A program made the translations under genes and the position numbers. A stretch of DNA of 64,000 nt from Methylobacter sp. Lineage in GTDB: Bacteria > Pseudomonadota > Gammaproteobacteria > Methylococcales > Methylomonadaceae. Positions 1-9,118 of the stretch are shown one piece after another (position 1 is the first letter of the stretch; the number at the start of each line of letters is the position of its first letter). The stretch spans positions 9,999-73,998 of the forward strand of contig JAPLRU010000066.1 in the NCBI GenBank assembly GCA_026399025.1, in the 5' to 3' direction. The notes beneath the pieces were generated by a model. It saw only the letters and a list, made by a program, of their open reading frames with translations, had not been told where the DNA came from and did not search any database.

Positions 1-272
<272 letters not shown>

Positions 273-320
273 AACTCAGACCGCATTGATACGTTGTGTA
301 AAATTTTATCGTTTTTATAG

Positions 321-418
321 TTCCCACGCTCCGGCGTGGGAACTCAGTCTGCAACGCTCCAGCGTTGCGGGACGCTGGAGCGTCTACCACTGCATTCCCA
401 CGCCGGAGCGTGGGAACG
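321..418. repeat. Palindromic intergenic repeat
   Basis: Two near-perfect hairpins built from GTTCCCACGC...GCGTGGGAAC flank an inner inverted pair (CGCTCCAGCG/CGCTGGAGCG). The block fills the gap between the convergent ferredoxin and hyi genes. Degenerate pieces of the same unit recur near 8701 and 15560, so it is a dispersed REP-like element and could also act as a bidirectional terminator. Confidence 0.7.
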
Positions 419-465
419 ATAGGGTCAGCGTCTCCGTGTTCCATCAAATTCTCCCTCGCTCTCGC

Positions 466-1248
466 TCAACTTGGTCCTTGCCGCGTTAACCACTCCAAAC
501 TTTCAATCGTAGTCCCAACCGGCTTATATTCGGCTCCGAGCCATCCGCTATAGGCCGATTCTTCTACGGCCGAAAATATCCGTTTGAAATCCGTCCGGCC
601 GGTGCCGGGTTGTCCGCGTCCGGGACAATCGGCAAACTGGATATGGCCGATTTTATCCGCGTATTCGGCAATAAAAATCTCGGGCTTTTCGCCCATCATG
701 TGCATATGGTAAATATCGTACTGCATCAGCAATTCCGGGCGATTGAGCTGGTTTAATATGTCGAGCATTTGCGCTCCGCCATGAATGATAAACCCCGGCA
801 TATCGTGGCTGTTAATCGCTTCAAATACGGTTTTAACGCCCAACGGCGAGAAGGCATCGATAGCGAAACACAGGTTCTCTTTAAAAGTCTGCAAATAGTG
901 CTCCAGCCGATTTTTATCAAGACAGCGCCCCGGCAGTACATTGATGACTTCCGGTTTTAACAGTTCAGCATAATTGACGGCTTGAGCGACGGCTTCGTTA
1001 AATTGATCGCGCTTTGCAGGCACGCAGGCAAGTCCTTCGCCGCCTTGTAATAAATCGGCCGCGTCTACATTAAACAACACCAGTTTCAAGTCGTATCGGT
1101 CCAATTGGTTTTTTATCGCGGCCGCGCTTAACGCATAAGGAAATTGCATTTCAACAGCGTTGAAGCCTGCTTGCTTGGCCGCTTTGAAGCGATCGATAAG
1201 CGCAACTTCGGTAAACAACAGGCTCAGATTGGCGGTAAATTTAAGCAT
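466..1248 (-). CDS. hyi: Hydroxypyruvate isomerase
   Basis: A 260-residue TIM-barrel protein of the xylose isomerase-like AP-endonuclease 2 superfamily, interconverting hydroxypyruvate and tartronate semialdehyde. Family landmarks visible are the N-terminal FTANLSLLFTE strand, the metal-ligand region FEAINSHDMPGF, the QYDIYHMHMMGE segment and the C-terminal GHIQFADCPGRGQPGTG loop. Length matches the family (about 258-260). Its start overlaps the end of the reductase gene by 8 bp, so the two form a translationally coupled pair that takes C3 intermediates towards glycerate. Confidence 0.92.
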   Translation of the reverse strand: MLKFTANLSLLFTEVALIDRFKAAKQAGFNAVEMQFPYALSAAAIKNQLDRYDLKLVLFNVDAADLLQGGEGLACVPAKRDQFNEAVAQAVNYAELLKPEVINVLPGRCLDKNRLEHYLQTFKENLCFAIDAFSPLGVKTVFEAINSHDMPGFIIHGGAQMLDILNQLNRPELLMQYDIYHMHMMGEKPEIFIAEYADKIGHIQFADCPGRGQPGTGRTDFKRIFSAVEESAYSGWLGAEYKPVGTTIESLEWLTRQGPS

Positions 1249-2125
1249 CGGTTTTATTGAATAGTTTGATTAAAGTGGCCGGGTCTTGTTCCAGATAGCC
1301 GTGGCTGCCGTGCAGTTGCATCAATTGTGCAGCCAGAGCCGACATCGGTACGGCATTGCCTTGCTTAACGGATAAATCAACCGCCATGTTTAAATCCTTC
1401 AACAGGGTTTTAACTCGCCACTTGACGGGCTCAAAGGTTTCGTTCGCCATTTCCGGGGCGACAATCTGTAAGGGTTTGGAGTCCGCGAAACCGCCCGCCA
1501 AGGCGACCGGTATTTGTTTGGCGTCAACCCCGGCCTGTTTGGCCAAGGCCATCATTTCGGCAATAACCAGCACGTTGCAGCTGACTATCATCTGGTTGCA
1601 AATCTTGGTGATTTGACCGCTGCCGACTTCGCCCATCGGGGTTAATTGTTTATACAGCGGCGCTAGAACGATTCGGGCGATTTCGATATTTTCAGCGCTG
1701 CCGCCCGCCATAATCGCCAGATTGCCTTGTTCCGCACCGGCAACGCCGCCGGAAACCGGCGCATCGACCCAACCCATCGCACATTTTTCATGTAGCAGCG
1801 CGGCTAATTGCCGGGTGGTTTCCGGATGAATGCTGGATAAGTCAATTAGCAATTTGCCTGCTGTTCCGTTCGGTAAAACAGCATTGCGCACGATCGATTC
1901 CACGACTGCCGTATCGGCCAAACACAGGATAATCACTTCGGAGTTGCAGACTAATTCGGCAACGGAAGCACAGGCTGTTGCGCCCGCCTCAATAACCGGC
2001 TGGAGCTTATCGGGGCTGCGGTTCCAAACATTGACGCTAAAGCCTGCATTCAGTAAACGCAAGCTCATCGGTTTGCCCATCAGGCCGATACCGATGAAAC
2101 CGAGGGTGGGTTTTTTATCCGACAT
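1241..2125 (-). CDS. garR: 2-hydroxy-3-oxopropionate (tartronate semialdehyde) reductase
   Basis: A 294-residue member of the beta-hydroxyacid dehydrogenase family that reduces tartronate semialdehyde to D-glycerate with NAD(P)H. The Rossmann motif GFIGIGLMGKPMS is at the N-terminus. The substrate motif DAPVSGGVAGAEQG is near residue 118 and the catalytic lysine segment GSGQITKICNQM near residue 168. It is the first gene of the pair with hyi. The product can be phosphorylated by the glycerate kinase encoded at 37368. Other family members such as 3-hydroxyisobutyrate dehydrogenase are similar, and the hyi neighbour decides the call. Confidence 0.88.
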   Translation of the reverse strand: MSDKKPTLGFIGIGLMGKPMSLRLLNAGFSVNVWNRSPDKLQPVIEAGATACASVAELVCNSEVIILCLADTAVVESIVRNAVLPNGTAGKLLIDLSSIHPETTRQLAALLHEKCAMGWVDAPVSGGVAGAEQGNLAIMAGGSAENIEIARIVLAPLYKQLTPMGEVGSGQITKICNQMIVSCNVLVIAEMMALAKQAGVDAKQIPVALAGGFADSKPLQIVAPEMANETFEPVKWRVKTLLKDLNMAVDLSVKQGNAVPMSALAAQLMQLHGSHGYLEQDPATLIKLFNKTDA

Positions 2126-2237
2126 AGTTGATCACAGGTTAATAGTCAAAATGAAACGCTAGACAAGAAGCCTGTTCGAAGGCTTGCTAATTGCTATAAC
2201 CTTTGCCGGCAAGCGGCTTTAGCTAAGCGTTCTACGG

Positions 2238-2243
2238 TATAAT
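2238..2243 (+). promoter_or_regulatory. -10 box upstream of efpL
   Basis: A perfect TATAAT lies about 105 bp upstream of the efpL start in the divergent gap. No convincing -35 hexamer stands 16-18 bp upstream, so the promoter assignment rests on the -10 alone. Confidence 0.45.
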
Positions 2244-2348
2244 AGCGGTTTTAACGGCGCTGCTTGCGGCTTAGATCAAGCCGCATAGCGCTTTTTAATA
2301 AACCCTTGCTGCGTTTTGGTCGGCAAGTTTAACCGAGAGGAGATTGGC

Positions 2349-2915
2349 GTGGCAAAAGCGAGTGATTTAAAAAGGGGCATGGTGGTTGAGATCAACGGTA
2401 TTCCACATGCGGTTAAGCAGGTCGATGCTAAAAGTCCGTCATCCCGTGGCGCATCGACTTTGTACAAAATTCGGTTTACTAATCTTAAGACCGGTCAAAA
2501 ACTGGATGAGTCGTTAAAAGGCGACGATTTTTTTAAGGATGCCGATTTGGTGCGCGCCAAAGTGCAGTTTTCTTATGTCGACGGGGATAATTATATTTTT
2601 ATGGATAGCGAAGATTACACGCCATACGGTTTGAATCGCGAAGAGTTGGAAGATCAAATCGACTATTTGACCGAAGGTCTTGAAGGCATCGTGGCGTTGT
2701 TGGTAGACGACGAGATATTGGCTATCGAACTGCCCAGTTCCGTGGTGTTGCCCATCGTGGAGACGGCTCCCGCCATTAAAGGCGCCACCGCATCGGGGCG
2801 CACCAAGACGGCCAGAGTGACTACGGGGCTGGAGGTTCAGGTGCCTGAGTATTTGGAGCCCGAAGAATTGATTAAGATTAATACCGAGACCGGAAAATTC
2901 ATGTCTCGTGCTTAA
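2349..2915 (+). CDS. efpL: Elongation factor P-like protein EfpL (YeiP)
   Basis: A 188-residue paralogue of EF-P, the factor that relieves ribosome stalling. It has the three beta-barrel domains of the family. Domain I carries SPSSRGASTLYKIRF, whose loop-tip arginine replaces the modifiable lysine of canonical EF-P, as in E. coli YeiP/EfpL. Domain II has YVDGDNYIFMDSEDYTPY and domain III ends with VQVPEYLEPEE. The start is taken as GTG 2349: GAGAGGAG stands just upstream and the family begins at this point. An upstream ATG at 2316 would place extra unmatched residues before it. rlmG follows after 3 bp. Confidence 0.9.
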   Translation: MAKASDLKRGMVVEINGIPHAVKQVDAKSPSSRGASTLYKIRFTNLKTGQKLDESLKGDDFFKDADLVRAKVQFSYVDGDNYIFMDSEDYTPYGLNREELEDQIDYLTEGLEGIVALLVDDEILAIELPSSVVLPIVETAPAIKGATASGRTKTARVTTGLEVQVPEYLEPEELIKINTETGKFMSRA

Positions 2916-2918
2916 TTC

Positions 2919-4055
2919 ATGAGCACTCGTTTAAGCGTCGCCCAAGGCGAATTTGAACTGAACCGCTTGCCGAAACGCTCGAAAGAGTTGTTGCAAGCGT
3001 GGGATGCGGCGGATGAATATCTGCTCGATACGCTTGCACAACAGTCAATGTCGGCCGATGCGCGGATTTTAATAGTGAATGACAGTTTCGGCGCTTTGGC
3101 TGTCGCGCTGAGCGCTTTTCGACCGCATGCACTGTCCGATTCCTATTTGTCGCAGCAGGCGACGCGGATTAATCTAGCTGCAAATAACTTGCCCGAACAC
3201 AGCGTTAATTTGCTGAGCAGCCTTGACCCGCCGCAGGGGATATTCGATTGGGTGTTGATTAAGGCGCCGAAAACGCTGGCGTTGCTGGAAGACGAGTTAA
3301 TACGCCTGCATCCGAATTTAGCGCCTTCAACGCGGATTATCGTGGCGGGCATGATCAAAACCTTGTCGCCTTCGGTCTGGAAGTTGTTGGAACGCTTGGT
3401 CGGGCCGACGACGACCTCGTTAGCAAGAAAAAAAGCGCGGCTGATTTTCGCGTCCGTCGATGCCGGGCTCATTATGCCGCCCAGTCCTTATCCGGTTTAT
3501 TACCGGCTTGAAAATAGCGAATACTTGATCGGCAATCACGCCAACGTATTTTCGCGCGACAGCCTCGATATAGGCACGCGCTTTTTTCTCCAGCATCTGC
3601 CGTATCGTCAGGATGCTTGCGACATTATCGATTTGGGCTGCGGCAACGGTCTGGTCGGTTTAATCGCCGCCGAGCGCAGCCCGGCGGCGGCCGTGCATTT
3701 TATCGATGAATCTTTTATGGCGGTGGCGTCGGCGCGGGATAACTTTCATCGCGCCTTTGGCCGGTCGCGCAAGGCGACTTTTTGTATTGGCGACGGCTTG
3801 GTTGAGGCGGCTTCGGCATCGGCCGACTTGATTTTTTGCAATCCGCCGTTTCATCAACACAACACAATAGGCGATCAGATTGCCGTTAGTTTATTTAAAC
3901 AATCACGGAGAGTCTTGCGTAAAGGCGGCCAGTTATGGGTAATCGGCAACCGGCATTTAGGCTATCACAGCTATCTTGACCGTTTTTTTGGCGGACATTC
4001 GCTTATTGCGGTCAACGCGAAATTTGTTATCGTCAAAGCAGTGGTGGCGGATTAA
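2919..4055 (+). CDS. rlmG: 23S rRNA (guanine1835-N2)-methyltransferase RlmG
   Basis: A 378-residue protein with the length and layout of E. coli RlmG. It has an N-terminal RsmC/RlmG-type pseudo-methyltransferase domain (LLQAWDAADEYLL, VLIKAPKTLALLE, ARKKARLIFAS). This is followed by an active SAM-binding domain with IIDLGCGNGLVGLIA near residue 238 and the catalytic NPPFHQHN motif near residue 307. The motif NHANVFSRDSLDIGTRFF is typical of the family. It modifies G1835 of 23S rRNA. It lies 3 bp behind efpL, so the two ribosome-related genes are probably one transcript. Confidence 0.93.
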   Translation: MSTRLSVAQGEFELNRLPKRSKELLQAWDAADEYLLDTLAQQSMSADARILIVNDSFGALAVALSAFRPHALSDSYLSQQATRINLAANNLPEHSVNLLSSLDPPQGIFDWVLIKAPKTLALLEDELIRLHPNLAPSTRIIVAGMIKTLSPSVWKLLERLVGPTTTSLARKKARLIFASVDAGLIMPPSPYPVYYRLENSEYLIGNHANVFSRDSLDIGTRFFLQHLPYRQDACDIIDLGCGNGLVGLIAAERSPAAAVHFIDESFMAVASARDNFHRAFGRSRKATFCIGDGLVEAASASADLIFCNPPFHQHNTIGDQIAVSLFKQSRRVLRKGGQLWVIGNRHLGYHSYLDRFFGGHSLIAVNAKFVIVKAVVAD

Positions 4056-4082
4056 CCCTCGCTGTACGGGTAAAATTCAGGC

Positions 4083-4115
4083 AAAAAAAACTCCCGTTGC
4101 GTGAGCGCCGGGAGT
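4083..4115 (-). terminator. Rho-independent terminator of the small membrane protein gene
   Basis: Read on the minus strand, ACTCCCG-GCG pairs with CGC-AA-CGGGAGT around a short loop and is followed by eight T residues. It lies 58 bp past the stop of the 53-aa ORF and faces the end of rlmG. Confidence 0.75.
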
Positions 4116-4172
4116 GAAGACAAACAGGAGAGATGCTGTTTGAGGTAGGATACCAAGAGGTGGTGAAAACGT

Positions 4173-4334
4173 TTACTTTGAGTAAGTATGCAATTTTCGG
4201 TTCAAGATGATATTGCTAAATATAGCGGCGATTGCAAACATAAGGGTTGAAACAATGAATTCGCCGGAAAGAAAGCCCAAAATGCCCATGACGAACATCA
4301 GGCCAATTAAAATATCTCTTTGAAAGTCATTCAT
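4173..4334 (-). CDS. Small membrane protein, 53 aa, function unknown
   Basis: A short frame begins MNDFQRDILIGLMFV and ends LHTYSK. AAGGAGC stands 7-8 bp before the ATG and a strong terminator follows, which supports a real gene. The middle of the protein is almost entirely hydrophobic, with two likely membrane segments (roughly residues 8-22 and 27-45) separated by a short SGE turn. I do not recognise a family. It stands alone between rlmG and the hemerythrin gene. Confidence 0.6.
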   Translation of the reverse strand: MNDFQRDILIGLMFVMGILGFLSGEFIVSTLMFAIAAIFSNIILNRKLHTYSK

Positions 4335-4619
4335 TTTCAAGCTCCTTCGCTAGGACTAAGAATTAATCAACGTTGGCGATACTATACGTGCGCATACTGT
4401 TGACTGACAATAGCAGTAACTATTGATTAATAATTTCTTATATGGAAATAATTGATTATGCTTATTCCATTATTAAATTTAGGAAATTCGTCTAAAAATT
4501 TTATAATTATTCAGCGTTTAGAAACATAGAGCACTGATGCCCACAAGTTGAGAGGCTGCAAGTTTTTACACCTACTATTTGAAGCGTGTTTTCACGTCTG
4601 TTTATTGAGAGAGGTACTT

Positions 4620-5048
4620 ATGCCGATTAAATGGGATTCCAGGTTAAGCGTGGGAAATGTCCATATTGATATTGAACACAGATTAATCATAGCGCTGATT
4701 AATGCTCTGGAAGCGGTATTGCGTCATCCCGAGGAAAAAGATTCGTTGAAATTTTTTATCGATCAGTTATACGAGTTTGCTGTGGAGCACTTTCGTCATG
4801 AAGAAAAGCTGCAACTTAGATTTATGTTTCCTCATTATGAGGAAAATAAAAAAGGCCATCAGCAGTTGATGGCTGAATTGGATAATATTAAAAATATCAT
4901 CTACGTTTTTGTCGAAAAGCCGGACAGCACAAAAGCAGAAGCCAAAGCAACCAGTGAAAAAGTGAATGATCTGATACGAAACTGGTTTATCGGACATATT
5001 GTAAAATCCGACATGAAAATGAAAGGGCTCATGGATAATGCCGGATAA
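4620..5048 (+). CDS. Bacteriohemerythrin
   Basis: A 142-residue four-helix oxygen- or iron-binding protein of the hemerythrin family. The di-iron ligand pattern is visible: HIDIEH early, HFRHEEKL in the second helix, FPHYEENKKGHQQL in the third and HIVKSD (HxxxxD) near the C-terminus. The start at 4620 is preferred over an in-frame upstream ATG at 4548 because GAGAGAGG lies 5 bp upstream and the family begins with the equivalent of IKWDSRLSVG. In methanotrophs such proteins are thought to carry or buffer O2 for methane monooxygenase; that role is inferred here. Confidence 0.9.
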   Translation: MPIKWDSRLSVGNVHIDIEHRLIIALINALEAVLRHPEEKDSLKFFIDQLYEFAVEHFRHEEKLQLRFMFPHYEENKKGHQQLMAELDNIKNIIYVFVEKPDSTKAEAKATSEKVNDLIRNWFIGHIVKSDMKMKGLMDNAG

Positions 5049-5075
5049 GCTTCAATTTCCGCCGGAATGACCGGG

Positions 5076-5384
5076 CTAATCCAGATCGCTTAAATACAAA
5101 TCTTCAATCAGCTTTCTTTCTTCTTCGGTCAGTAAAATTGTGGAAAATTTTTTCTCGGAACGGCTTTGTTCGGAAAGCTGTTGCTCTCGACGCTCGGGTG
5201 TGCGTCTTTCATTGCCTCGTCTGTCCGTTTTGCGACGATTGAACTTCGGCCAAGCCAGATAGTGTTCTTTTATGTTTTCGATCCACTCTTTCGAGCCGAA
5301 CGGATAAGCGATTTTTCGCCTGTCGGCTACGCGTCGAGTGGCTACCGAACGGCGCGAGTCGCGCCGCAAATCATATAGGTTCAT
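5076..5384 (-). CDS. Charged hypothetical protein, 102 aa
   Basis: A basic protein unusually rich in Arg-Arg-x repeats (RRDSRRS, RRVADRR, FNRRKTDRRGNERR). Its acidic tail LTEEERKLIEDLYLSDLD resembles a short helix. The start MNLYDLRRD is chosen because GAGGAAA lies 7 bp upstream, while the upstream in-frame ATG at 5420 has no ribosome-binding site. It is convergent with the hemerythrin gene. No domain is recognised; the composition suggests nucleic-acid or ribosome contact, but that is only a guess. Confidence 0.65.
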   Translation of the reverse strand: MNLYDLRRDSRRSVATRRVADRRKIAYPFGSKEWIENIKEHYLAWPKFNRRKTDRRGNERRTPERREQQLSEQSRSEKKFSTILLTEEERKLIEDLYLSDLD

Positions 5385-5743
5385 GCTACTTTTCCTCGGT
5401 AATTGCTCTATCTCCTGCATAAATTCGGATGAAGAGAGTTACTACAGATTTGCAAACGCAAATATCTGTCCGGGCAGACTGTCTGCTGACGTGTTTGTAT
5501 CGGCGGCTTAAGGCGTTTTTTAAATAGGATAACTTTTTCCGGAGCGCATTTTGCCCGGACGATCGGCTTTTAAAGAGGACTATTATTTTGTGTTCGGTCG
5601 CGTGAGTCTATAGGTTTTTCTGCTTATTCTGACGCAATATTTTGATTTTTAGGGGGGTGGTGATTGGTTTTGATCGGCGCCCAGCGTAATGTTGTCATGC
5701 ACGACGGCAGGAGAGAATTGTAACGACTGAATCAAGTTCGTGT
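5385..5743. other. Intergenic, no gene seen
   Basis: About 360 bp between the charged hypothetical protein and the AI-2E permease. I see no RNA gene, no convincing open frame and no strong hairpin followed by T residues. Confidence 0.5.
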
Positions 5744-6901
5744 TCATTGGCCGTCGTCGAATTCGATCAGCGATGAGCTTGCGGCTTGTTCATCTTTATG
5801 TTGTGTTTCCTGCGGCGCTTTATCTTGTGTACTTAGCTTAGATGGAATCGACTTGGCATTATCCATATCGGCAACCCAGTCGCGCCAGATCGAGATCAGC
5901 ACCGCCATTAGCGTAGGTCCCAAAAACAAGCCCAGTAGACCGAAGTTTTCCAGTCCGCCGAAAATGCCGAGCAGCGTCCAAATGAACGGCAGTTTAACCG
6001 CGCCGCCGATGAGTCTGGGACGTACATAATTGTCAGCCAGCAAAATAACCACTACACCGAAGATAAACAACGAACTTCCGGCCGCCATGTGTCCTTCGGC
6101 GACCAGCACTAATGCGCAAGCGCTGAAGATCAGTTTGGCCGCGAACGGAATCATCGCAAAAACGCCGGTCAGTGCGCCAAGCATGGCCGGGTGGCTTAAT
6201 CCGGCTAACGCATAGCCCACGCCCAGCAGCAAGCCTTCGCCCAAACCGACCAACACCAAGCCGTTGACCGTGGCGCGGATGGCCGCTGTCGCATGAATGG
6301 CGTAACTGACGCCGGTTTTACCGAACAGTTTCCGGTTGCTCGCCAGCACATATTGACTCAGTGAAGTGCCGTGTTGATAAACAAAAAACAGCACCACCAG
6401 CGTCAGCAAAAAACCGAAGAAACGGTGTAAAAGCTGACTGGCGAAATCCTTGGTGTAAGTAATAGCGCCGCCGGTTCCAAGCCAATGCAACGATTCATTG
6501 GCGACAACCGGATCGCCGAGGGCTTTTATCCAAGTATCTTTGGCCCAGTGGCCGATCATGGGAATGGTTTCCAGCCACGCCGGCGGCGGGATGCCGACCT
6601 GCTGCGCTTCGGTCAGGATTTGTCCGAGCGATTGCGCTTCATCCAATAGCCGACTCAAGCCATAGCCTAACGGCACCAGAATAACCGCACCGATCAGCAA
6701 GGTCAGCAGCAGCGCTCCCCAAGTGACTTTGCCGTGTAATGTGCTGGAATCCAGCAGGCGTTGATAAATCGGCCAAGTGGTAATGGCAAGCACCACCGCC
6801 CACACCAGTAAAGCCAGAAAACTGTGTAAAACCCAACTACCCAGCAGCAGTAAAATAAAACCGCCGATAAGACGTGCTTTGACTTCCATATTATTGGTCA
6901 T
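5744..6901 (-). CDS. AI-2E family transporter (PerM/TqsA-like permease)
   Basis: A 385-residue polytopic inner-membrane protein with about seven or eight hydrophobic segments. The family hallmark region NGLVLVGLGEGLLLGVGYALAGL is followed by a GALTGVFAMIPFAAKLI stretch and a DNYVRPRLIGGAVKLP loop, then a last segment GLFLGPTLMAVLISI. The C-terminus (about 45 residues) is hydrophilic and acidic. Substrates vary in the family (autoinducer-2 export, ion or solute transport), so no specific substrate is assigned. Confidence 0.85.
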   Translation of the reverse strand: MTNNMEVKARLIGGFILLLLGSWVLHSFLALLVWAVVLAITTWPIYQRLLDSSTLHGKVTWGALLLTLLIGAVILVPLGYGLSRLLDEAQSLGQILTEAQQVGIPPPAWLETIPMIGHWAKDTWIKALGDPVVANESLHWLGTGGAITYTKDFASQLLHRFFGFLLTLVVLFFVYQHGTSLSQYVLASNRKLFGKTGVSYAIHATAAIRATVNGLVLVGLGEGLLLGVGYALAGLSHPAMLGALTGVFAMIPFAAKLIFSACALVLVAEGHMAAGSSLFIFGVVVILLADNYVRPRLIGGAVKLPFIWTLLGIFGGLENFGLLGLFLGPTLMAVLISIWRDWVADMDNAKSIPSKLSTQDKAPQETQHKDEQAASSSLIEFDDGQ

Positions 6902-7014
6902 AATTTATAGTTCGGTCGACTGCATGGATGCAGGGGTAGGGCAATGCAAGCAATTGCCGAGGTTTAAAAAAGAATTCGCAGGTGGCGAAACCTTGGTAAG
7001 TCGTATGCCGAATT

Positions 7015-8484
7015 TTACTTTACAGTTAGTTGACGACCTTCGCATAGCAGGGTAATCAGCACATAAATCAGCATTAATGCACCGGCCAGTTGCCACGATG
7101 GCCAGGTTATCGTCGTTAACAATTGCCCGTGAGCGAAATACAAGCCGATGCCCAGGACGATATATGTCATCACGCGCTTAACGTCGTAATCCACCGGATA
7201 ATATTTTTGTCCCAACAGATACGAGACGACAGCCATGCCGCTGTAGCAGGCCAATGTCGCCCAGGCCGAACCTACATAACCGAGCAACGGTATCCACCAT
7301 ACATTAAGTCCGATAGTCAGCAGCGCCCCGGCTAAAGAGACCCACGCGCCCATTAAGGTGCGATCGGTTAATTTATACCAGATGGACAGGTTAATATAAA
7401 TACCCAGACACAGGTTCGCCAGCAGCAGAATCGGCACGACTTCAAGACCGGCGCGGAACTCGTCGCCGACAAAATATTTAAAGAAATCGATAAATAAAGT
7501 CACCAGCAGGAAGATGAAGACGCAGAAAATGACAAAAAACTTAAGCACCTTTGCATAAATCTTGCGGGCATCGCTTTTGTCGGCATAAGCAAAGAAAAAC
7601 GGCTCGGCCGCATAACGAAAGGCCTGAATAAATAAAGACATCAAGATCGACAACTTGTAACAGGCGCTGTAAATCCCCAACATCTTCATGTTGGTTTGGA
7701 CATCGTAAGGCAGCAAGTACTTGAGCAAAGCGCGGTCGAGCATTTCGTTGATAATGCCGGCGAAACCGATTACCACCATCGGCAACGAATAACGCAGCAT
7801 GCGCCCGAATAAGGCCCGGTCGAAACCCCAGGCAAGGCCCGATAACTGGGGCGCAAGCAATAAAAACTTAAAGCCGCTGGCGGTTAAATTGGCGATAAAA
7901 ATATAGCCTATGCCTATAGCGGGGTTATAGACCGGTGCTATCCAGGATTGGGGGTTGTCCGCGTAAGCCTTGGGACAGTAGATAATAAAGAATAAGCTCA
8001 GCAGCACGGTGACGCCTATCTCCAGGATCTTGATGCCGGCAAAACGGAGCGCCTTGTTTTCCGCCCGCAATCGGGCGAACGGAATGGCGGCAATAGCGTC
8101 CAGAATTAAAATCAGACTAAAGCACAGTACATATTCCGGGTGATCAGCGTAGTTCAGCGCCGCCGACAGTTGCGAGTTGATCAGCAGTATCAACCCAAAA
8201 AAGCCCAGATTGATCAGTACCACGAATAGTAATGCTGTTGAATAAGCGACATCGCGGCCCGGACCTTGTTTATCGCGAAAGCGAAAATAACCGGTTTCAA
8301 AGCCGAACAGCAGCAGCACCGAAAAAAATCCGGCGTAGGCATAGAACTCCGACACCACGCCGTACTCCGCCGCGGTGAAATAATAGGTATACAGCGGCAC
8401 CAACAGATAATTGAGGAATCGGCCGAAAATGCTGCTAAGGCCGTAGACCGCAGTTTGAGAGGCAAGTTTTTTTATAATACTCAT
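7015..8484 (-). CDS. Oligosaccharide flippase family protein (Wzx-like)
   Basis: A 489-residue protein of the polysaccharide/MATE superfamily with about 14 hydrophobic segments. It begins MSIIKKLASQTAVYGLSSIFGRFLNYLLVPLYT in the pattern of RfbX/Wzx proteins, which move lipid-linked glycans across the inner membrane. It stands alone here, without glycosyltransferases, so the glycan is unknown. The region between it and the downstream permease is short and has no separate gene. Confidence 0.87.
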   Translation of the reverse strand: MSIIKKLASQTAVYGLSSIFGRFLNYLLVPLYTYYFTAAEYGVVSEFYAYAGFFSVLLLFGFETGYFRFRDKQGPGRDVAYSTALLFVVLINLGFFGLILLINSQLSAALNYADHPEYVLCFSLILILDAIAAIPFARLRAENKALRFAGIKILEIGVTVLLSLFFIIYCPKAYADNPQSWIAPVYNPAIGIGYIFIANLTASGFKFLLLAPQLSGLAWGFDRALFGRMLRYSLPMVVIGFAGIINEMLDRALLKYLLPYDVQTNMKMLGIYSACYKLSILMSLFIQAFRYAAEPFFFAYADKSDARKIYAKVLKFFVIFCVFIFLLVTLFIDFFKYFVGDEFRAGLEVVPILLLANLCLGIYINLSIWYKLTDRTLMGAWVSLAGALLTIGLNVWWIPLLGYVGSAWATLACYSGMAVVSYLLGQKYYPVDYDVKRVMTYIVLGIGLYFAHGQLLTTITWPSWQLAGALMLIYVLITLLCEGRQLTVK

Positions 8485-9118
8485 GGCGCGAAATTATACA
8501 TGAACAGGGTAGAAGGGCGGAGTTTATGCCGGAAAACGGCAAAAGACGGAACCTGCCTTTTAAATCAATAAAGTTCTTTCAATTACCAATGTTGTTCGCG
8601 AGTGGTTATAATTAATAACTTAATAATATTGATTATAGGGGACGGGTTTTAATCCTCGACCTTTAAGGCAACTCGCAATAAATACTCCATCGACCCGAAT
8701 AGTTCCCACGTTCCCGCGTTGCGTGACGCTGGAGCGTCACTGGCGGCGTTGCCACGCCGGAGAGACTGTGAAAGTATTCGTTTTAGAACAAAAGCAAAAG
8801 CCTTCACCACGAAGACACGAAGGACACGAAGTTTTTAATGCGTTGAGTTTAATCAATTATTTTTTCTTCGTGAACTTCGTGTCTTCGTGGTGAATAGGTG
8901 GAACGTAGCTGGATTTATTAGTGCGAGTTACCTAAATGAAATACAGGCAGGTTAGGAACTCGTTTTTTACGCCCCTGGTGGGTAAACAATTCCAACTGAA
9001 GAAGAGATGTAATTATTTTGATGTTAATACTGAAGGCAGAATGCTTGAGGGGTTCCGTTCAGTTGCTTTACAGGCTAATGAAAGAACCGGGAATTCGTTT
9101 TGGGACTAATGTCGGGTA
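8485..9118. other. Intergenic region with dispersed repeats
   Basis: Between the divergent flippase and PBP genes. It contains a degenerate copy of the palindromic unit seen at 321 (about 8700-8765) and a long GAAG-type inverted repeat (8803-8894). The segment 8762-8830 resembles 15573-15630 (both contain GTGAAAGTATTCG and GAACAAAAGCA), so a composite repeat has been copied. No convincing gene is present. Confidence 0.6.
8803..8894. repeat. Long inverted repeat of the TTCACCACGAAG family
   Basis: TTCACCACGAAGACACGAAG at the left end pairs with CTTCGTGTCTTCGTGGTGAA at the right end around an A/T-rich centre. Other copies lie at 15610-15752 and 34775-34818, with a fragment at 30399-30411. The unit is non-coding and always intergenic here. 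Confidence 0.8.
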
